Shown here one piece after another: positions 28,172 through 36,269 of a stretch of 64,000 nt of DNA. Location: positions 1 through 64,000 of the forward strand of contig CAWBXZ010000001.1 in assembly GCA_963792855.1 (NCBI GenBank), given 5' to 3'. The position numbers and the translations under genes were made by a program. Each line of letters begins with the position of its first letter. Position 1 is the first letter of the stretch. The notes beneath the pieces are model-generated. The model made no database searches, was not told the origin of the DNA, and saw only the letters and a program-made list of their open reading frames with translations. Source of the stretch: SG8-40 sp963792855 (GTDB lineage: Bacteria; Pseudomonadota; Gammaproteobacteria; Burkholderiales; Eutrophovitaceae).

Positions 28172-28609
28172 ATGCGTGCAAACATAGACCTGACTACCGG
28201 CAAACGTGAAGAACTGGTTGACATCACCGACCGTGTGCGCCGCATCGTCGAGAGCAGCGGTGTGACGGACGGGCTGTGTGCGGTCTATGCGCATGGTGCG
28301 ACGGCCGCTGTGATGATCCAGGAAAACTGGGATGCGAGCGTACCGAGCGATGTAATCAACTTCCTGCGCGAACTGATTCCGCCCGGCGTCTGGTTGCACG
28401 ATCAACAGGACAATAACGGCGACGCGCACGTCAAGGCCGGTCTGATCGGTCCGTCCGAAACGATTCCCGTGATTGACGGCACGCTCGGGCTGTCGCGATG
28501 GCAAGGCGTGTTCTTCTGCGAGTTCGACGGGCCGCGGCGCGACCGGCGTGTCATCGTAACCGTGATGAACGATGCGGCCCGAGGCGAAGCGGATACGGGA
28601 CATTTGTGA
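28172..28609 (+). CDS. YjbQ/UPF0047 family protein
   Basis: A 145-residue protein of the YjbQ family: VDITDRVRRIVESSGVTDGLC, VYAHGATAAVMIQENWD, NGDAHVKAGLIGPSETIPV and WQGVFFCEFDGPRRDRRV are all family signatures. Relatives form trimers with a conserved His/Asp metal-like site, and some show weak thiamine phosphate synthase activity, so the true role is unclear. The start at 28172 matches the family N-terminus. Divergent from the HtrA gene, with ~330 bases between them carrying both promoters. Confidence 0.88.
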   Translation: MRANIDLTTGKREELVDITDRVRRIVESSGVTDGLCAVYAHGATAAVMIQENWDASVPSDVINFLRELIPPGVWLHDQQDNNGDAHVKAGLIGPSETIPVIDGTLGLSRWQGVFFCEFDGPRRDRRVIVTVMNDAARGEADTGHL

Positions 28610-28800
28610 CTGCGGCGGGCAAACGCAACACCGCGCCGAGCAAAGCGTGCACAATGCGTGACGCGGCTGTATGCGGAGTACAGGAAACAGGCTCGGGCTG
28701 TGTTTGATCAATTCAATTAATCGACGATGAAAGAACCGCGGTTGATTGTTTTCCTGCCCGGAGTCGATGCATCCGCGACACTGACAATTCGGAGGATCCC

Positions 28801-29280
28801 ATGAAAAGCAATGTCAAGCCGGCCCCTGCCGGACAGTCACAGGATTACCGGTTCGTTGTAAGCCGTTCCAGCGGAGCGGAGTTCGAGACCGATGGCCTGC
28901 GGGAGGAGTTCGTTTACCGGGACCTGGGCCTGGCGGATGCAACGCATGGTGACTTTCATGCACACATCATCAAGGCCAAACATCTCGACGGTGGGCATAA
29001 CGGCATGCACCGGCATCATATTGACCTTCAGTTCCTGCTGGTGCTCAAGGGCTGGGTTCGCTTTGCTTACGTCGAGGAAGGCGAGGTGCGCTATGAGCAA
29101 GGCGATGCGGTTACCGTTCCCGGTAACAAGCTGCATGAGTTGCTGGATTATTCGGAAGACCTTGAACTGCTCGAACTGACCAGCCCCGCGGTTTACAAAA
29201 CTGTGCGCAAGGATGGATCCGAAATGCCCACACCGGGGCAGAAGGTGCGGATCGAAGAGCGGACGGCACGCGTGAAGTGA
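28801..29280 (+). CDS. Cupin-domain protein
   Basis: A 159-residue single-domain cupin. Motif 1 is seen as GGHNGMHRHHIDLQFLLVLKG and motif 2 as GDAVTVPGNKLHELLDYSEDLELLEL, with His residues suitable for one metal ion. The N-terminus has an extra strand region (FVVSRSSGAEFETDGL). A perfect GGAGG lies seven bases before the ATG at 28801. It may be a small dioxygenase or isomerase, or a ligand-binding protein; the sequence does not decide. About 190 bases with no gene separate it from YjbQ. Confidence 0.8.
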   Translation: MKSNVKPAPAGQSQDYRFVVSRSSGAEFETDGLREEFVYRDLGLADATHGDFHAHIIKAKHLDGGHNGMHRHHIDLQFLLVLKGWVRFAYVEEGEVRYEQGDAVTVPGNKLHELLDYSEDLELLELTSPAVYKTVRKDGSEMPTPGQKVRIEERTARVK

Positions 29281-29341
29281 GCGCCGCAGCCGTGGACCAA
29301 GCGGCCACTGGCGCGTCGACGCAAATTTGCGTTAACACGCC

Positions 29342-30154
29342 CTAGTCAAAGAACACGAGCGTGCGCGTCTCGATGCTTTCGCGCGGCTGTGCGCCCGGGG
29401 GCGCGGCAGGGTTGGCGAAAGCCGTGTGAATTGACCTTCGGGCCCGTCCGGTGCGATCGGAATCATAGGTCTTGAGGAGTATGGCTTCCCTGTTCGTCAG
29501 CCCGGAAAACCAATACCAGCGCTGGCCGGGATTGTAGGTCACGAGTTGCAGTTCGCCGATCCGGTCTTTCGCACGGCGTTCCGTGGCAATGAGGTCGCTT
29601 TCAAGCGCGCTTGTCGCGTCGCACAATGCCAGCGGCGTTGTCATCACGGGGCCGGCGACAGAACGCCAGACATTGATAATGGCGAAGCGGTGCTGCAGGC
29701 GCTCGTCTGCTTCGTCACCCAGTATGTCGCGAAGCCGTTGTCCGGCAGATGCGTCGGTGTAGTCGTTGTGAACGACTGCGGACGGCTCGCGCGAGTTGCG
29801 CGTGCCGCGTATGCCCGTTGCGTCGGAGCGCCGGGTATGGTCGAACACGACAACACGCGAGGCGCCGGTGGCCTCCTGTACCAGTGTGACGATCTCCTGT
29901 TCGTAAATGTCGCGGATCTGGTCATCGTCATAGAAGTCGGTCACGGATGAAGCATGCGCGACCAGTGCAAAACCCTGCTTGTCGAGGGTGGGGGCGGGGT
30001 TTATCTCGCGGGCGTCGGAAATGCTGACCATCCGCGGGGCAATCTTTGCCGCAATATTCAACTCGGCTTCGGCGCCGCCTTGCGATGCAAAATAGACCGG
30101 TTTTTCTCTGGATGGCACCAGGAAGCCGAGCTCGGCCTGAATCGTGTCCGACAT
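29342..30154 (-). CDS. CmcJ/NvfI-family oxidoreductase-like protein
   Basis: A 270-residue protein of the group that includes CmcJ of cephamycin synthesis and fungal NvfI-like asterriquinone/isomerase enzymes. The typical segments are TRRSD near a conserved basic loop, SAVVHNDYTDASAGQRLRDIL, FAIINVWRSVAGPVMTTPLALCD, and YNPGQRWYWFSGLTNREAILLKTYDS with SIHTAFANP near the end. These preserve the H-x-D and His residues thought to bind iron. The ATG at 30154 is chosen as the family-like N-terminus. It is common in proteobacterial genomes as a single gene with unknown substrate. No antibiotic cluster is present here. Confidence 0.75.
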   Translation of the reverse strand: MSDTIQAELGFLVPSREKPVYFASQGGAEAELNIAAKIAPRMVSISDAREINPAPTLDKQGFALVAHASSVTDFYDDDQIRDIYEQEIVTLVQEATGASRVVVFDHTRRSDATGIRGTRNSREPSAVVHNDYTDASAGQRLRDILGDEADERLQHRFAIINVWRSVAGPVMTTPLALCDATSALESDLIATERRAKDRIGELQLVTYNPGQRWYWFSGLTNREAILLKTYDSDRTGRARRSIHTAFANPAAPPGAQPRESIETRTLVFFD

Positions 30155-30405
30155 CTTGTCTGTCCTGTTGGGTTCCGTGATCCAGTGTAGACCAGCGTTG
30201 CAGTATTTGTCATACGGACAGTCGCAGTTGCGCGGCCGGGCTCCCGAGCGGGCGGTATCGCGGGGGCGGTTGCGTCGCGCCACCGGCGCCGGTGGCGACC
30301 GGGATGCGTGTTGAACGCCCGTTGCGATCGATGGCATTGCCATGACTCTCGCCCCCAAAACATGCGATCCTTCAGGATTATCGGGCGACCCTACCGGAGA
30401 CAGTA

Positions 30406-31257
30406 ATGGACGACAAACTGGACGAAACGCTAAACGAGCAACTGGAAACGCTGGACAAGATTCAGGATCTCGCCATCGAGTCCGCGGTCACATACGGCCC
30501 GAAGGTGCTGGTGGCGATCATCATCATGGCGTGTGGCGTGCTGGCGGGACGGTGGGCGGGCAAAATGGTCGAGGGCTTGTTGCAGAAGCTCGAACTGGAG
30601 CCGCCGGTGCAGCAGCTTCTCTGCCGTATCGTCCAGGGGTTGGTGGTCGGCCTGTTTGCGATCATGGCGTTGCAGAATCTGGGCGTCCAACTGGTCCCTC
30701 TGATTGCCGGTATCGGTGTCGTCGGTGCCGGTATTGCGTTGGCAATGCAAGGGGTGCTGGGCAATCTCATGGCGGGTCTGACGATTATCCTGACGCGGCC
30801 ATTTCGCGTTGGCGAATATATCTCGATACTCGAAGAAGAGGGCGAGGTCGCATCGATTTCATTGTTCAGCACCGTGCTCAGCCATCCGGATTTGTCGCGC
30901 GTGGTGATTCCGAATCGCATGATCGTCGGCGAGATACTCCACAATTACGGCCGCATCAGGCAACTCAACGTCGTCGTTGGCGTTGCGTACGATACGGATT
31001 TGAGTGCAGCGCTTGCCGTCATAGACGAAGTGTTAAGGGCGAACCCGAGGGTATTGCAGGAACCGGTGCCGCTGATTCAGGTCAGTACACTGGCGGATTC
31101 ATCGATCAATATCTCGGTGAAACCCTGGGTGGACGTGGAAAACTTCCCGTTGATTCCAAGCGAGCTGAACAGAGCGATCGTCGAAGCATTTCGCAGCAAG
31201 GCAATCAGTATCCCGTTCCCGCAGCGCGAAGTACGTATGTTGGGCAGCGTTGCCTGA
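30406..31257 (+). CDS. MscS-family mechanosensitive channel (small type)
   Basis: A 283-residue channel with three transmembrane helices (about 35-52, 72-92 and 95-125). The pore-lining third helix, GIGVVGAGIALAMQGVLGNLMAG, has the Gly/Ala packing pattern of MscS, followed by the beta domain (FRVGEYISI) and the C-terminal alpha/beta vestibule (VVVGVAYDTDLSAALAVI). The expected product is a heptamer in the inner membrane that releases solutes on hypo-osmotic shock. It is followed on the same strand by a small lipoprotein gene about 100 bases downstream. The window holds a second, larger MscS protein at 60036-61694. Confidence 0.88.
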   Translation: MDDKLDETLNEQLETLDKIQDLAIESAVTYGPKVLVAIIIMACGVLAGRWAGKMVEGLLQKLELEPPVQQLLCRIVQGLVVGLFAIMALQNLGVQLVPLIAGIGVVGAGIALAMQGVLGNLMAGLTIILTRPFRVGEYISILEEEGEVASISLFSTVLSHPDLSRVVIPNRMIVGEILHNYGRIRQLNVVVGVAYDTDLSAALAVIDEVLRANPRVLQEPVPLIQVSTLADSSINISVKPWVDVENFPLIPSELNRAIVEAFRSKAISIPFPQREVRMLGSVA

Positions 31258-31354
31258 TATACGGTCAGCGGAGGAGTGTACGGAATCTTACCGGGTACGT
31301 TTCCGGTTTGGCTGGTATGACGACCGGGATTCGGTCATAAGGAAGGAAAGCATC

Positions 31355-31606
31355 ATGAAAAGCAAGGTCGCGATTGCGCTTGCGTTGTTGTTCGGGAGTT
31401 TTGTTCTTGCGGGATGCAGTGATGTCGACGTCGAGGCAGAGGACGCGAACCGGTTCGCGATCGTGTCCCATGCCGGGATGTCCCAGCCGATATTGCTGAA
31501 TCAGGAAAGCGGAGAAACCTGGCGCCTGACCGGGGAAGGCTGGCAGCCGATACAAGCGCTCGACAGAAAGGGCAGGGCGGTCGACTGGAAAGACCTGGAC
31601 GACTAA
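31355..31606 (+). CDS. Small lipoprotein of unknown function
   Basis: An 83-residue precursor with a lipoprotein signal (ALALLFGSFVLAGCSD). The mature part is acidic (DVDVEAEDANRF) and then carries a short module, QPILLNQESGETWRLTGEGWQPI, that looks like a beta-hairpin repeat found in small periplasmic proteins. GGAAGGAAAG lies before the ATG at 31355. The stop codon TAA is part of the CTAA target duplicated by the repeat element that begins immediately afterwards. The periplasmic side of the inner or outer membrane is likely. No family recognised. Confidence 0.65.
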   Translation: MKSKVAIALALLFGSFVLAGCSDVDVEAEDANRFAIVSHAGMSQPILLNQESGETWRLTGEGWQPIQALDRKGRAVDWKDLDD

Positions 31607-31781
31607 CAGGTTGTTGAAAAGCTACTGCGCGGCCTTGATCCGGGCTTGCTCCCGAATTGATCGAAACCGGTGCTCGGAATCCTCATGTACTGCCCGTGTA
31701 CACTCCGGTTCCTGCGCTCCGGTTCTTTCCAAACAGTGCGCACCCGGCTGAAGGCCGCTCGCGACGTTTTTCAACAGCCTG
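31607..31781. mobile_element. Palindromic-ended non-autonomous element (MITE-like), 175 bp
   Basis: The ends are inverted: CAGGTTGTTGAAAA at the left and TTTTCAACAGCCTG at the right. It is flanked by CTAA on both sides (31603-31606 and 31782-31785), a 4-bp target duplication of YTAR type. Internal arms also pair imperfectly (GGCCTTGATCCGGGC with CCCGGCTGAAGGCC), so the whole element can form a long hairpin. No coding sequence. A shorter relative lies at 41994. The 4-bp YTAR target suggests mobilisation by an IS5-group transposase, by inference only; no transposase gene is in the window. Confidence 0.75.
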
Positions 31782-31916
31782 CTAATCCCGTTGATGCGCG
31801 GGCTTTCGCCCAAGCGAAGCCTGCCGCGCCTTACGCGAATTGCCGCGTCTGCCGGATGACCGGTCGTGCGCTTTCAGGGCGTGCAGCCGGGCGACGCCGG
31901 CAGGCTCTCCCCTTGT

Positions 31917-32393
31917 TCAAGGGTTCGACTTCAGATAGAGAATGATCTTGCGGCGGATTTCGGGATCCGGCTGCTTGTAGTACATGTACACGCCCGGGAC
32001 CCATGCCTGCGGATTCGTGATCCAGACGTTGAGGGCGGCCTCGGTCCACTCCATGCCCTTGAGCGTCTTCAACATTGTCTTGGAGTAGGTAAATCCTTCA
32101 ACGCTGCCTGCCGGACGTCCAACGACACCCCGCAGGTTGGGTCCGAAGGGCGGGGCAAAGGCGATGCGCGCGTCGTGGGCCGATCCCTGGACGATGACGC
32201 TTTCCAGCATTGCCAGTTGAATTGGTGGAGACGGCTGGCGTTGCCCCGCCGTTTCCTCAAGGCTGCCGTGGCAGAGCTTGCACTGGGAAATATAGAGTTC
32301 TCTACCGTCGGCGAGATCCGACGCCATGGTCCAGCTACACCATGCCAGTCCAAAGGCGAGCGTCGCGGCGGTGATGGCTTGCGAGTGTTTCAT
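31917..32393 (-). CDS. Cytochrome c, class I, exported
   Basis: A 158-residue protein with signal peptide (GLAWCSWTMAS) and haem motif CKLCH (C38, C41, H42) in GRELYISQCKLCHGS. The region PPFGPNLRGVVGRPAGSVEGFTYSKTM is typical of cytochrome c-550/c2-type proteins, and WVPGVYMYYKQPDPE offers the axial Met near the C-terminus. The start is ATG 32393. A perfect FNR/Anr-type palindrome lies 69 bases upstream, so expression should respond to oxygen. The gene ends near the repeat element at 31607-31781 and is divergent from family copy 2. Confidence 0.85.
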   Translation of the reverse strand: MKHSQAITAATLAFGLAWCSWTMASDLADGRELYISQCKLCHGSLEETAGQRQPSPPIQLAMLESVIVQGSAHDARIAFAPPFGPNLRGVVGRPAGSVEGFTYSKTMLKTLKGMEWTEAALNVWITNPQAWVPGVYMYYKQPDPEIRRKIILYLKSNP

Positions 32394-32461
32394 GACAACC
32401 CCCTGAAGTAAGTTACCCGGAAACCAGTGAAACAAGCTAGGCCTGCGGTTGTGCACGCACT

Positions 32462-32475
32462 TTGATCCGCATCAA
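32462..32475 (-). promoter_or_regulatory. Perfect FNR/Anr box upstream of cytochrome c gene
   Basis: TTGATCCGCATCAA is an exact match to TTGAT-N4-ATCAA, extended to TTTGAT...ATCAAA. It is centred about 75 bases before the ATG at 32393, suitable for class II activation of that gene. It also lies upstream of the divergent small exported protein gene, about 235 bases away. Confidence 0.75.
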
Positions 32476-32621
32476 ATGCGACGCGATGCGTGCGTCATCG
32501 CCGCCGGGAAAGCGGGCGGGCATCGAGGTGCCGGGCGATTTCCCGGCACCTTCGCAACTCGAAATGGCATTACCGCACAGTTCTGCCGCGTCACGCTTCG
32601 CAGCGCCTGCGGCTCGCACAT

Positions 32622-32703
32622 CCGTAATCTGTAACCACTCGCACGGTTAAACGGTTTACGCGAGATGACAACCAACCCGACGCACTTTTCAAGGAGAAAC
32701 ACC
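32622..32703 (+). promoter_or_regulatory. Conserved leader of small-protein gene, copy 2
   Basis: Contains CCGTAATCTGT, CACTCGCACGGTT and GCGAGATGAC blocks shared with the other three copies, with CTCGC/GCGAG inverted repeat. AAGGAGAA lies seven bases before the ATG at 32704 and fixes that start, although an in-frame ATG exists at 32665. Confidence 0.6.
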
Positions 32704-32958
32704 ATGAACATGATCAAGACTGTTATCGCCGCCGCCGTCCTCGGTTTTTCTTTCAACGCCGTTGCCGCGGTTAACGACATCTCGGACGTGACCCACGGTT
32801 CGATCACCAGCAAGCAAAGCCAGGTTGGCGGATCGCAGCCTGCCTGGAGCGACCTGAGCGCGGTGACCCAGAAGGGTGCCTCGAAGGAAGCGAAGCCGTT
32901 CGCCAAATCGGCCGGCAACTACCGCTTCAGCGACATCAACTCGGTCACGCACAACTGA
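32704..32958 (+). CDS. Small exported repeat protein, family member 2
   Basis: An 84-residue precursor; signal peptide AAAVLGFSFNAVAA, mature peptide starting VNDISDVTHG. Three short repeats follow the pattern [N/S]-D-[I/L]-[S/N]-x-V-T-[H/Q]: NDISDVTHG at the start, WSDLSAVTQK in the middle and FSDINSVTHN at the very end. Between them are Ser/Gln/Gly-rich and Lys/Ala-rich linkers (KEAKPFAKSAGNY). The protein is identical to members 3 and 4. No cysteines; two histidines, each at the end of a repeat. A strong ribosome-binding site, hairpins and a terminator indicate an independent, probably well-expressed unit. Function unknown. Confidence 0.85.
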   Translation: MNMIKTVIAAAVLGFSFNAVAAVNDISDVTHGSITSKQSQVGGSQPAWSDLSAVTQKGASKEAKPFAKSAGNYRFSDINSVTHN

Positions 32959-32968
32959 GTTGCCCGCC

Positions 32969-33027
32969 CCGGTTGACCGGGTCGGTTCGATCCGGTCAAC
33001 CCGTCCTGATCAGACGATTCTGATCAG
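32969..33027 (+). repeat. Two hairpins between gene and terminator
   Basis: GGTTGACCGG / CCGGTCAACC (32971-33001) forms one stem and CTGATCAG / CTGATCAG (33006-33027) the next. Copy 4 has the same pair; copies 1 and 3 have one different stem at the same place. Confidence 0.7.
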
Positions 33028-33053
33028 CCCGCCTCCTCCCGAACGGCCACAGG

Positions 33054-33089
33054 GGTCATCAGGCACGATCGCCTGATGGCCTCTTTTTT
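33054..33089 (+). terminator. Rho-independent terminator of copy 2
   Basis: GGTCATCAGGC and GCCTGATGGCC pair, followed by TCTTTTTT. Confidence 0.8.
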
Positions 33090-33390
33090 AGGTCGCGGCA
33101 CGCAGCCCATGCGCTTTCTGTTTGGCATCTCGTTTGCCGTCAAACCAGGCTATGGGCAAAGCATCCCCTCAAAAACAAGGACCTATCAGCCGCACCGAAA
33201 AGGCAAGGCGTTGCCTGGCACCAGCGTGCGCGATCGGATACGGGCCTGAAAGTTGCGTCCCGGTTGCTTATGCCGGGAAAGGCGGGGCCGCAAAAAATCA
33301 AGAAGGTCAGTCGACTACGCGCCCTGACGTGAGCGTGGTGCGCTCAGATCACCGGCGTTTCGCGTCAGTAAACCGGAGAGACGTATCGAC
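33090..33390. other. Intergenic, no gene seen
   Basis: Three hundred bases upstream of the coiled-coil lipoprotein gene. No protein or RNA gene can be supported. The GGAGAG near 33376 may be the ribosome-binding site of the following gene. Confidence 0.5.
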
Positions 33391-34365
33391 ATGCCAGGAT
33401 TGATCCCGCCTTTTGTGCCCACCAGCGCCGGCCGCACGGCATTGTGGTTATCGGTCATTCTGCTGATGCTGTCAGGCTGTGCCGGTCATTCCCTGGTGTC
33501 GAATGACGAACTGGAGGCTGACCGCCAGAAATGGCAGGCGCTTCAGGTGCGCCAGGACGAACTTCTGGTCAAACAACAAGAATTGCTGAAGCGGATCATC
33601 AACCTGACGTCGCTCCAGGGCGAACTCGAAACACTGCTTGCCGCCGAGGAGGCGAAGCGCAGGTCGCTGGAGCAGCAGCTTGCTACGGCCAACGGGCAAA
33701 GCGCTGCGCTGGAGCGGCGGGAGAAGGAGCTTGAACGGGTCTTGCGCGAGCAGCAATCCGCGACGGCTCAGAAGAATAAAGAGGGCGATGCGGAGCTGTA
33801 CCTGCAATTACTGGAGAAGAAAGCCCAGCTTGCCAGGCTTAACGATCAGCTTGGCGAGGCGATTCTGGAAGTTGTACGCACGAAAGCGAAATTGCGCAGC
33901 ATGGAAAGCAAAGCCGAGGCCGCATCGGATCTGGCCGAGGCCGAGATTGCCATTCAGGCACTGGTGTCACAAGGCGAGGCGTTGAAGGCGGATCCGGGGG
34001 TTGGCAAGGCACGGGAACTGAGTGCACTCAGCGCGCGCGAGTTTGAGCAGGGCAATTACGGCGGCGCACTGTATCTGACCGGCCAGGCCAAGAACGTGAT
34101 CAAGAGCGCCGAGGCGCGCTCAGTCAATCAGGGAACGCATTCGATGGTGGCGGGCGAGAAGCCGTTTGCCCTGCCGCTACCGCTGGTGTTGCTGGGTGAT
34201 GGCGACGTACGGCAAGGTCCCGGAGATCGATCCGGTGTCGTCGCGTCATTGGCGGCGGGTGCCGACCTGGTCGCATACTCCTATAAAGGCCAGTGGGTGC
34301 GCGTGAAAACTTCGAAGGGCGTGGGCGGCTGGGTGTACTACAAGAACCTGGGCCACCCGGGCTAG
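33391..34365 (+). CDS. Coiled-coil lipoprotein with C-terminal SH3 domain
   Basis: A 324-residue precursor with a lipobox (LLMLSGCAGH). Residues ~35-180 are a long coiled coil rich in Gln, Glu, Leu and Lys (KQQELLKRIINL, LEQQLATANGQSAALERREKEL). Residues ~185-235 form an Ala-rich helical region with a TPR-like look (ARELSALSAREFEQGNYGGALYLTGQA). The C-terminus is a bacterial SH3-like domain (RQGPGDRSGVVASLAAGADLVAYSYKGQWVRVKT), a type that often binds peptidoglycan or peptides. Probably periplasmic, tethered to a membrane and contacting the wall. The end overlaps the convergent diguanylate cyclase gene by four bases. Confidence 0.7.
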   Translation: MPGLIPPFVPTSAGRTALWLSVILLMLSGCAGHSLVSNDELEADRQKWQALQVRQDELLVKQQELLKRIINLTSLQGELETLLAAEEAKRRSLEQQLATANGQSAALERREKELERVLREQQSATAQKNKEGDAELYLQLLEKKAQLARLNDQLGEAILEVVRTKAKLRSMESKAEAASDLAEAEIAIQALVSQGEALKADPGVGKARELSALSAREFEQGNYGGALYLTGQAKNVIKSAEARSVNQGTHSMVAGEKPFALPLPLVLLGDGDVRQGPGDRSGVVASLAAGADLVAYSYKGQWVRVKTSKGVGGWVYYKNLGHPG

Positions 34366-36113
34366 GAGTTGCCAGCGCGCTTCACTGGCGAAGACTTGCC
34401 TTTGGCAGCGGGCCGTGGTTTTGCGTCGGCCAGCATGACCCGGTTGCGCCCGCTCTCCTTTCCCCGGTAAAGGGCGGCGTCTGCGCTTTCTATCAGCGCT
34501 ACCGGAGTCGCGCCGTTGTCAGGAAACACAGCAACGCCGATGCTGACCGTGATCGGCACTTCGGTTTTGTCCGTGTCGCTTGTCGTCGTGGCGACGCGGC
34601 TGCGGATTCGCTCCGCGACGTTCATGGCTGCGTCGGCCCCGTGTTCCGGGAGAATGATCAGGAATTCCTCGCCGCCGTAACGCGCGGCAAGGTCCATCTC
34701 GCGAATCGATTCCCTGAACAGACCCGCAGCCTGCATCAGCAGGTCGTCTCCCGCCAGGTGACCATAGGTGTCGTTGTAGCGCTTGAAGTGGTCGATATCG
34801 ATCATCAGCACGGCGAACTGGTGTTCCATCCGTGAGGCGCGGGACACCTCATTGGTGAGCGCCTCCATCATGTATCGACGGTTGTAGAGCCCGGTCAGAC
34901 TGTCGGTAATCGAGATTTCCTGCAGTTCCTTGTTGGTCTTCGTCAGGGTTTCGTTGACAGCCGCCAGCTCCTCCTGATCTTCGCGCAGCTTGCTGACCAT
35001 GTAGTTGAATACCTCGGTCAGATAGCCGACCTCACCACCGCCAACGTGCGGGACTTCGACACTGAGGTTTCCATTCGCCACTTCACTTGCACCGCGGGTC
35101 AGTCTGTGGAGCGGTCTTACAATCGTCACGCCGAGAAGATATGCGCTCAGGCCGATGACGAGCAAGACGGCAGCGGTGATCAACAGAGTCAGGTTTCGAA
35201 TCCTGATGGTCTGTGCATAGGCATCGGCTTCGGTAATCTCGGTCAGCACGCCCCATTCCTGCTGGGAGGACAGCGCAATGCTGCCCAGCACTTTTTGCTG
35301 TTCGAAATTCCTGTATTCCATTGCCGATGATGCCGGCTCGGCCGAAGCTTCGCCAAACAGGTGTTGCGTGACCGATTCAGGAACGCGAGCGTGTTTCAAG
35401 TCCGAGGATGCGCGGTTCGAACTGGTGATGACCTGCCCGTCGGCGTCGATCAGGTACATTTGCACCGTCTCGCGGGGTGTCAGCTTGCGCATGATCTCCT
35501 CGACCGCTGCGAAATTCAGCGTGGTTGCCAGCAAACCAAGCAGCTGGTCGTCGGCGGATTTGACCGGTACAGCGATCCTTACCACCGACCGCCCGGATGC
35601 ATCATCCCGGTAGGCGTCGCCCATGATTGAATCACCAGCGCGTGCCCGCAGCAGCCAGTTCCCGGGCAGACTGGCTGCTCCGGCATGTTCGGCACTGCTG
35701 GTGACGATCTGGCCATCGGCGTTGATCACCAATAGTTCTTCGTAGTCGCGAAACCGTTCGCTGACCGACCTGATGTAGGCATTGAGGCGTTGCTGCGCGT
35801 CGGGATTGACACGCCCTCCACGGTTCTTCTGCAGATTCTCGGAGACCTCGTAGGAACTGGAAAAGACCCGCAGTTCGTAGACGCGTTGTTTGATCCAGAT
35901 GTCCAGCTCACGTGATGCTTGCGAACTGGCCACGCGAAGCTCTTCGCTGACCTTCTCGGTCATCACGCGGGAGTTCTGCACGTAGGATAGCCATCCCATC
36001 GACAGTGACGGAATCAATGTGGCGATCAGGGCGAACACCAGGATTTTTCGCTTGATGTCGTCCAGCCGTAACACATGCAGAAGGCGGGCTAAAGCCTGTT
36101 CCCAGCGCAGCAA
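34362..36113 (-). CDS. Membrane diguanylate cyclase (sensor–HAMP–GGDEF)
   Basis: A 583-residue protein. Transmembrane helix 1 is at ~24-44, a large periplasmic dCACHE-like sensor occupies ~45-300 (LLVINADGQIVTSS, MYLIDADGQVITSS), helix 2 is at ~310-332 (LLITAAVLLVIGLSAYLL), the HAMP domain follows (IVRPLHRLTRGASEVANGNL), then a coiled coil and a GGDEF domain starting DSLTGLYNRRYM. The active-site motif is GGEEF near residue 480, a catalytically competent variant. No canonical RxxD inhibitory site is obvious just before it. It should make cyclic di-GMP in response to a periplasmic ligand, influencing pili or biofilm. Confidence 0.9.
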   Translation of the reverse strand: MLRWEQALARLLHVLRLDDIKRKILVFALIATLIPSLSMGWLSYVQNSRVMTEKVSEELRVASSQASRELDIWIKQRVYELRVFSSSYEVSENLQKNRGGRVNPDAQQRLNAYIRSVSERFRDYEELLVINADGQIVTSSAEHAGAASLPGNWLLRARAGDSIMGDAYRDDASGRSVVRIAVPVKSADDQLLGLLATTLNFAAVEEIMRKLTPRETVQMYLIDADGQVITSSNRASSDLKHARVPESVTQHLFGEASAEPASSAMEYRNFEQQKVLGSIALSSQQEWGVLTEITEADAYAQTIRIRNLTLLITAAVLLVIGLSAYLLGVTIVRPLHRLTRGASEVANGNLSVEVPHVGGGEVGYLTEVFNYMVSKLREDQEELAAVNETLTKTNKELQEISITDSLTGLYNRRYMMEALTNEVSRASRMEHQFAVLMIDIDHFKRYNDTYGHLAGDDLLMQAAGLFRESIREMDLAARYGGEEFLIILPEHGADAAMNVAERIRSRVATTTSDTDKTEVPITVSIGVAVFPDNGATPVALIESADAALYRGKESGRNRVMLADAKPRPAAKGKSSPVKRAGNS

Positions 36114-36269
36114 TGGGGTACCCGTGCGAGTTTTCGATGGTGTGCGGGAAGTGCTAGAAGCAAGTTGAGTGCCTCAAGCGCGCCCTGTGCAGCGCCACAC
36201 GTTGGCGCCGTTGGCAGGGATGTGGCAGCGCCAGAGCTTTCCTGATTCGCGCGCTGCAGAAACAGCGCT

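Larger units (their letters stand above)
32561..33089 (+). repeat. Small-protein cassette, copy 2 (long repeat)
   Basis: The block from ATGGCATTACCGCACAG (about 32563) through the terminator at 33089 is repeated, inverted, at 58521-59044, with very few differences inside the gene. From CCGCACAG to the stop codon it also matches 38597-38981. Downstream hairpins are shared only with the 58.5 kb copy. Confidence 0.8.

Noticed and set aside
29319..29332. ACGCAAATTTGCGT palindrome between convergent genes
   Set aside because: Perfect but without a loop or T run; no evidence for a terminator or operator role.
32665..32703. Upstream in-frame ATG giving a 97-residue version of the small exported protein
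   Set aside because: AAGGAGAA lies between the two ATGs, the longer form would bury the signal peptide, and in copy 1 the equivalent ATG opens a different frame that stops at the real start.
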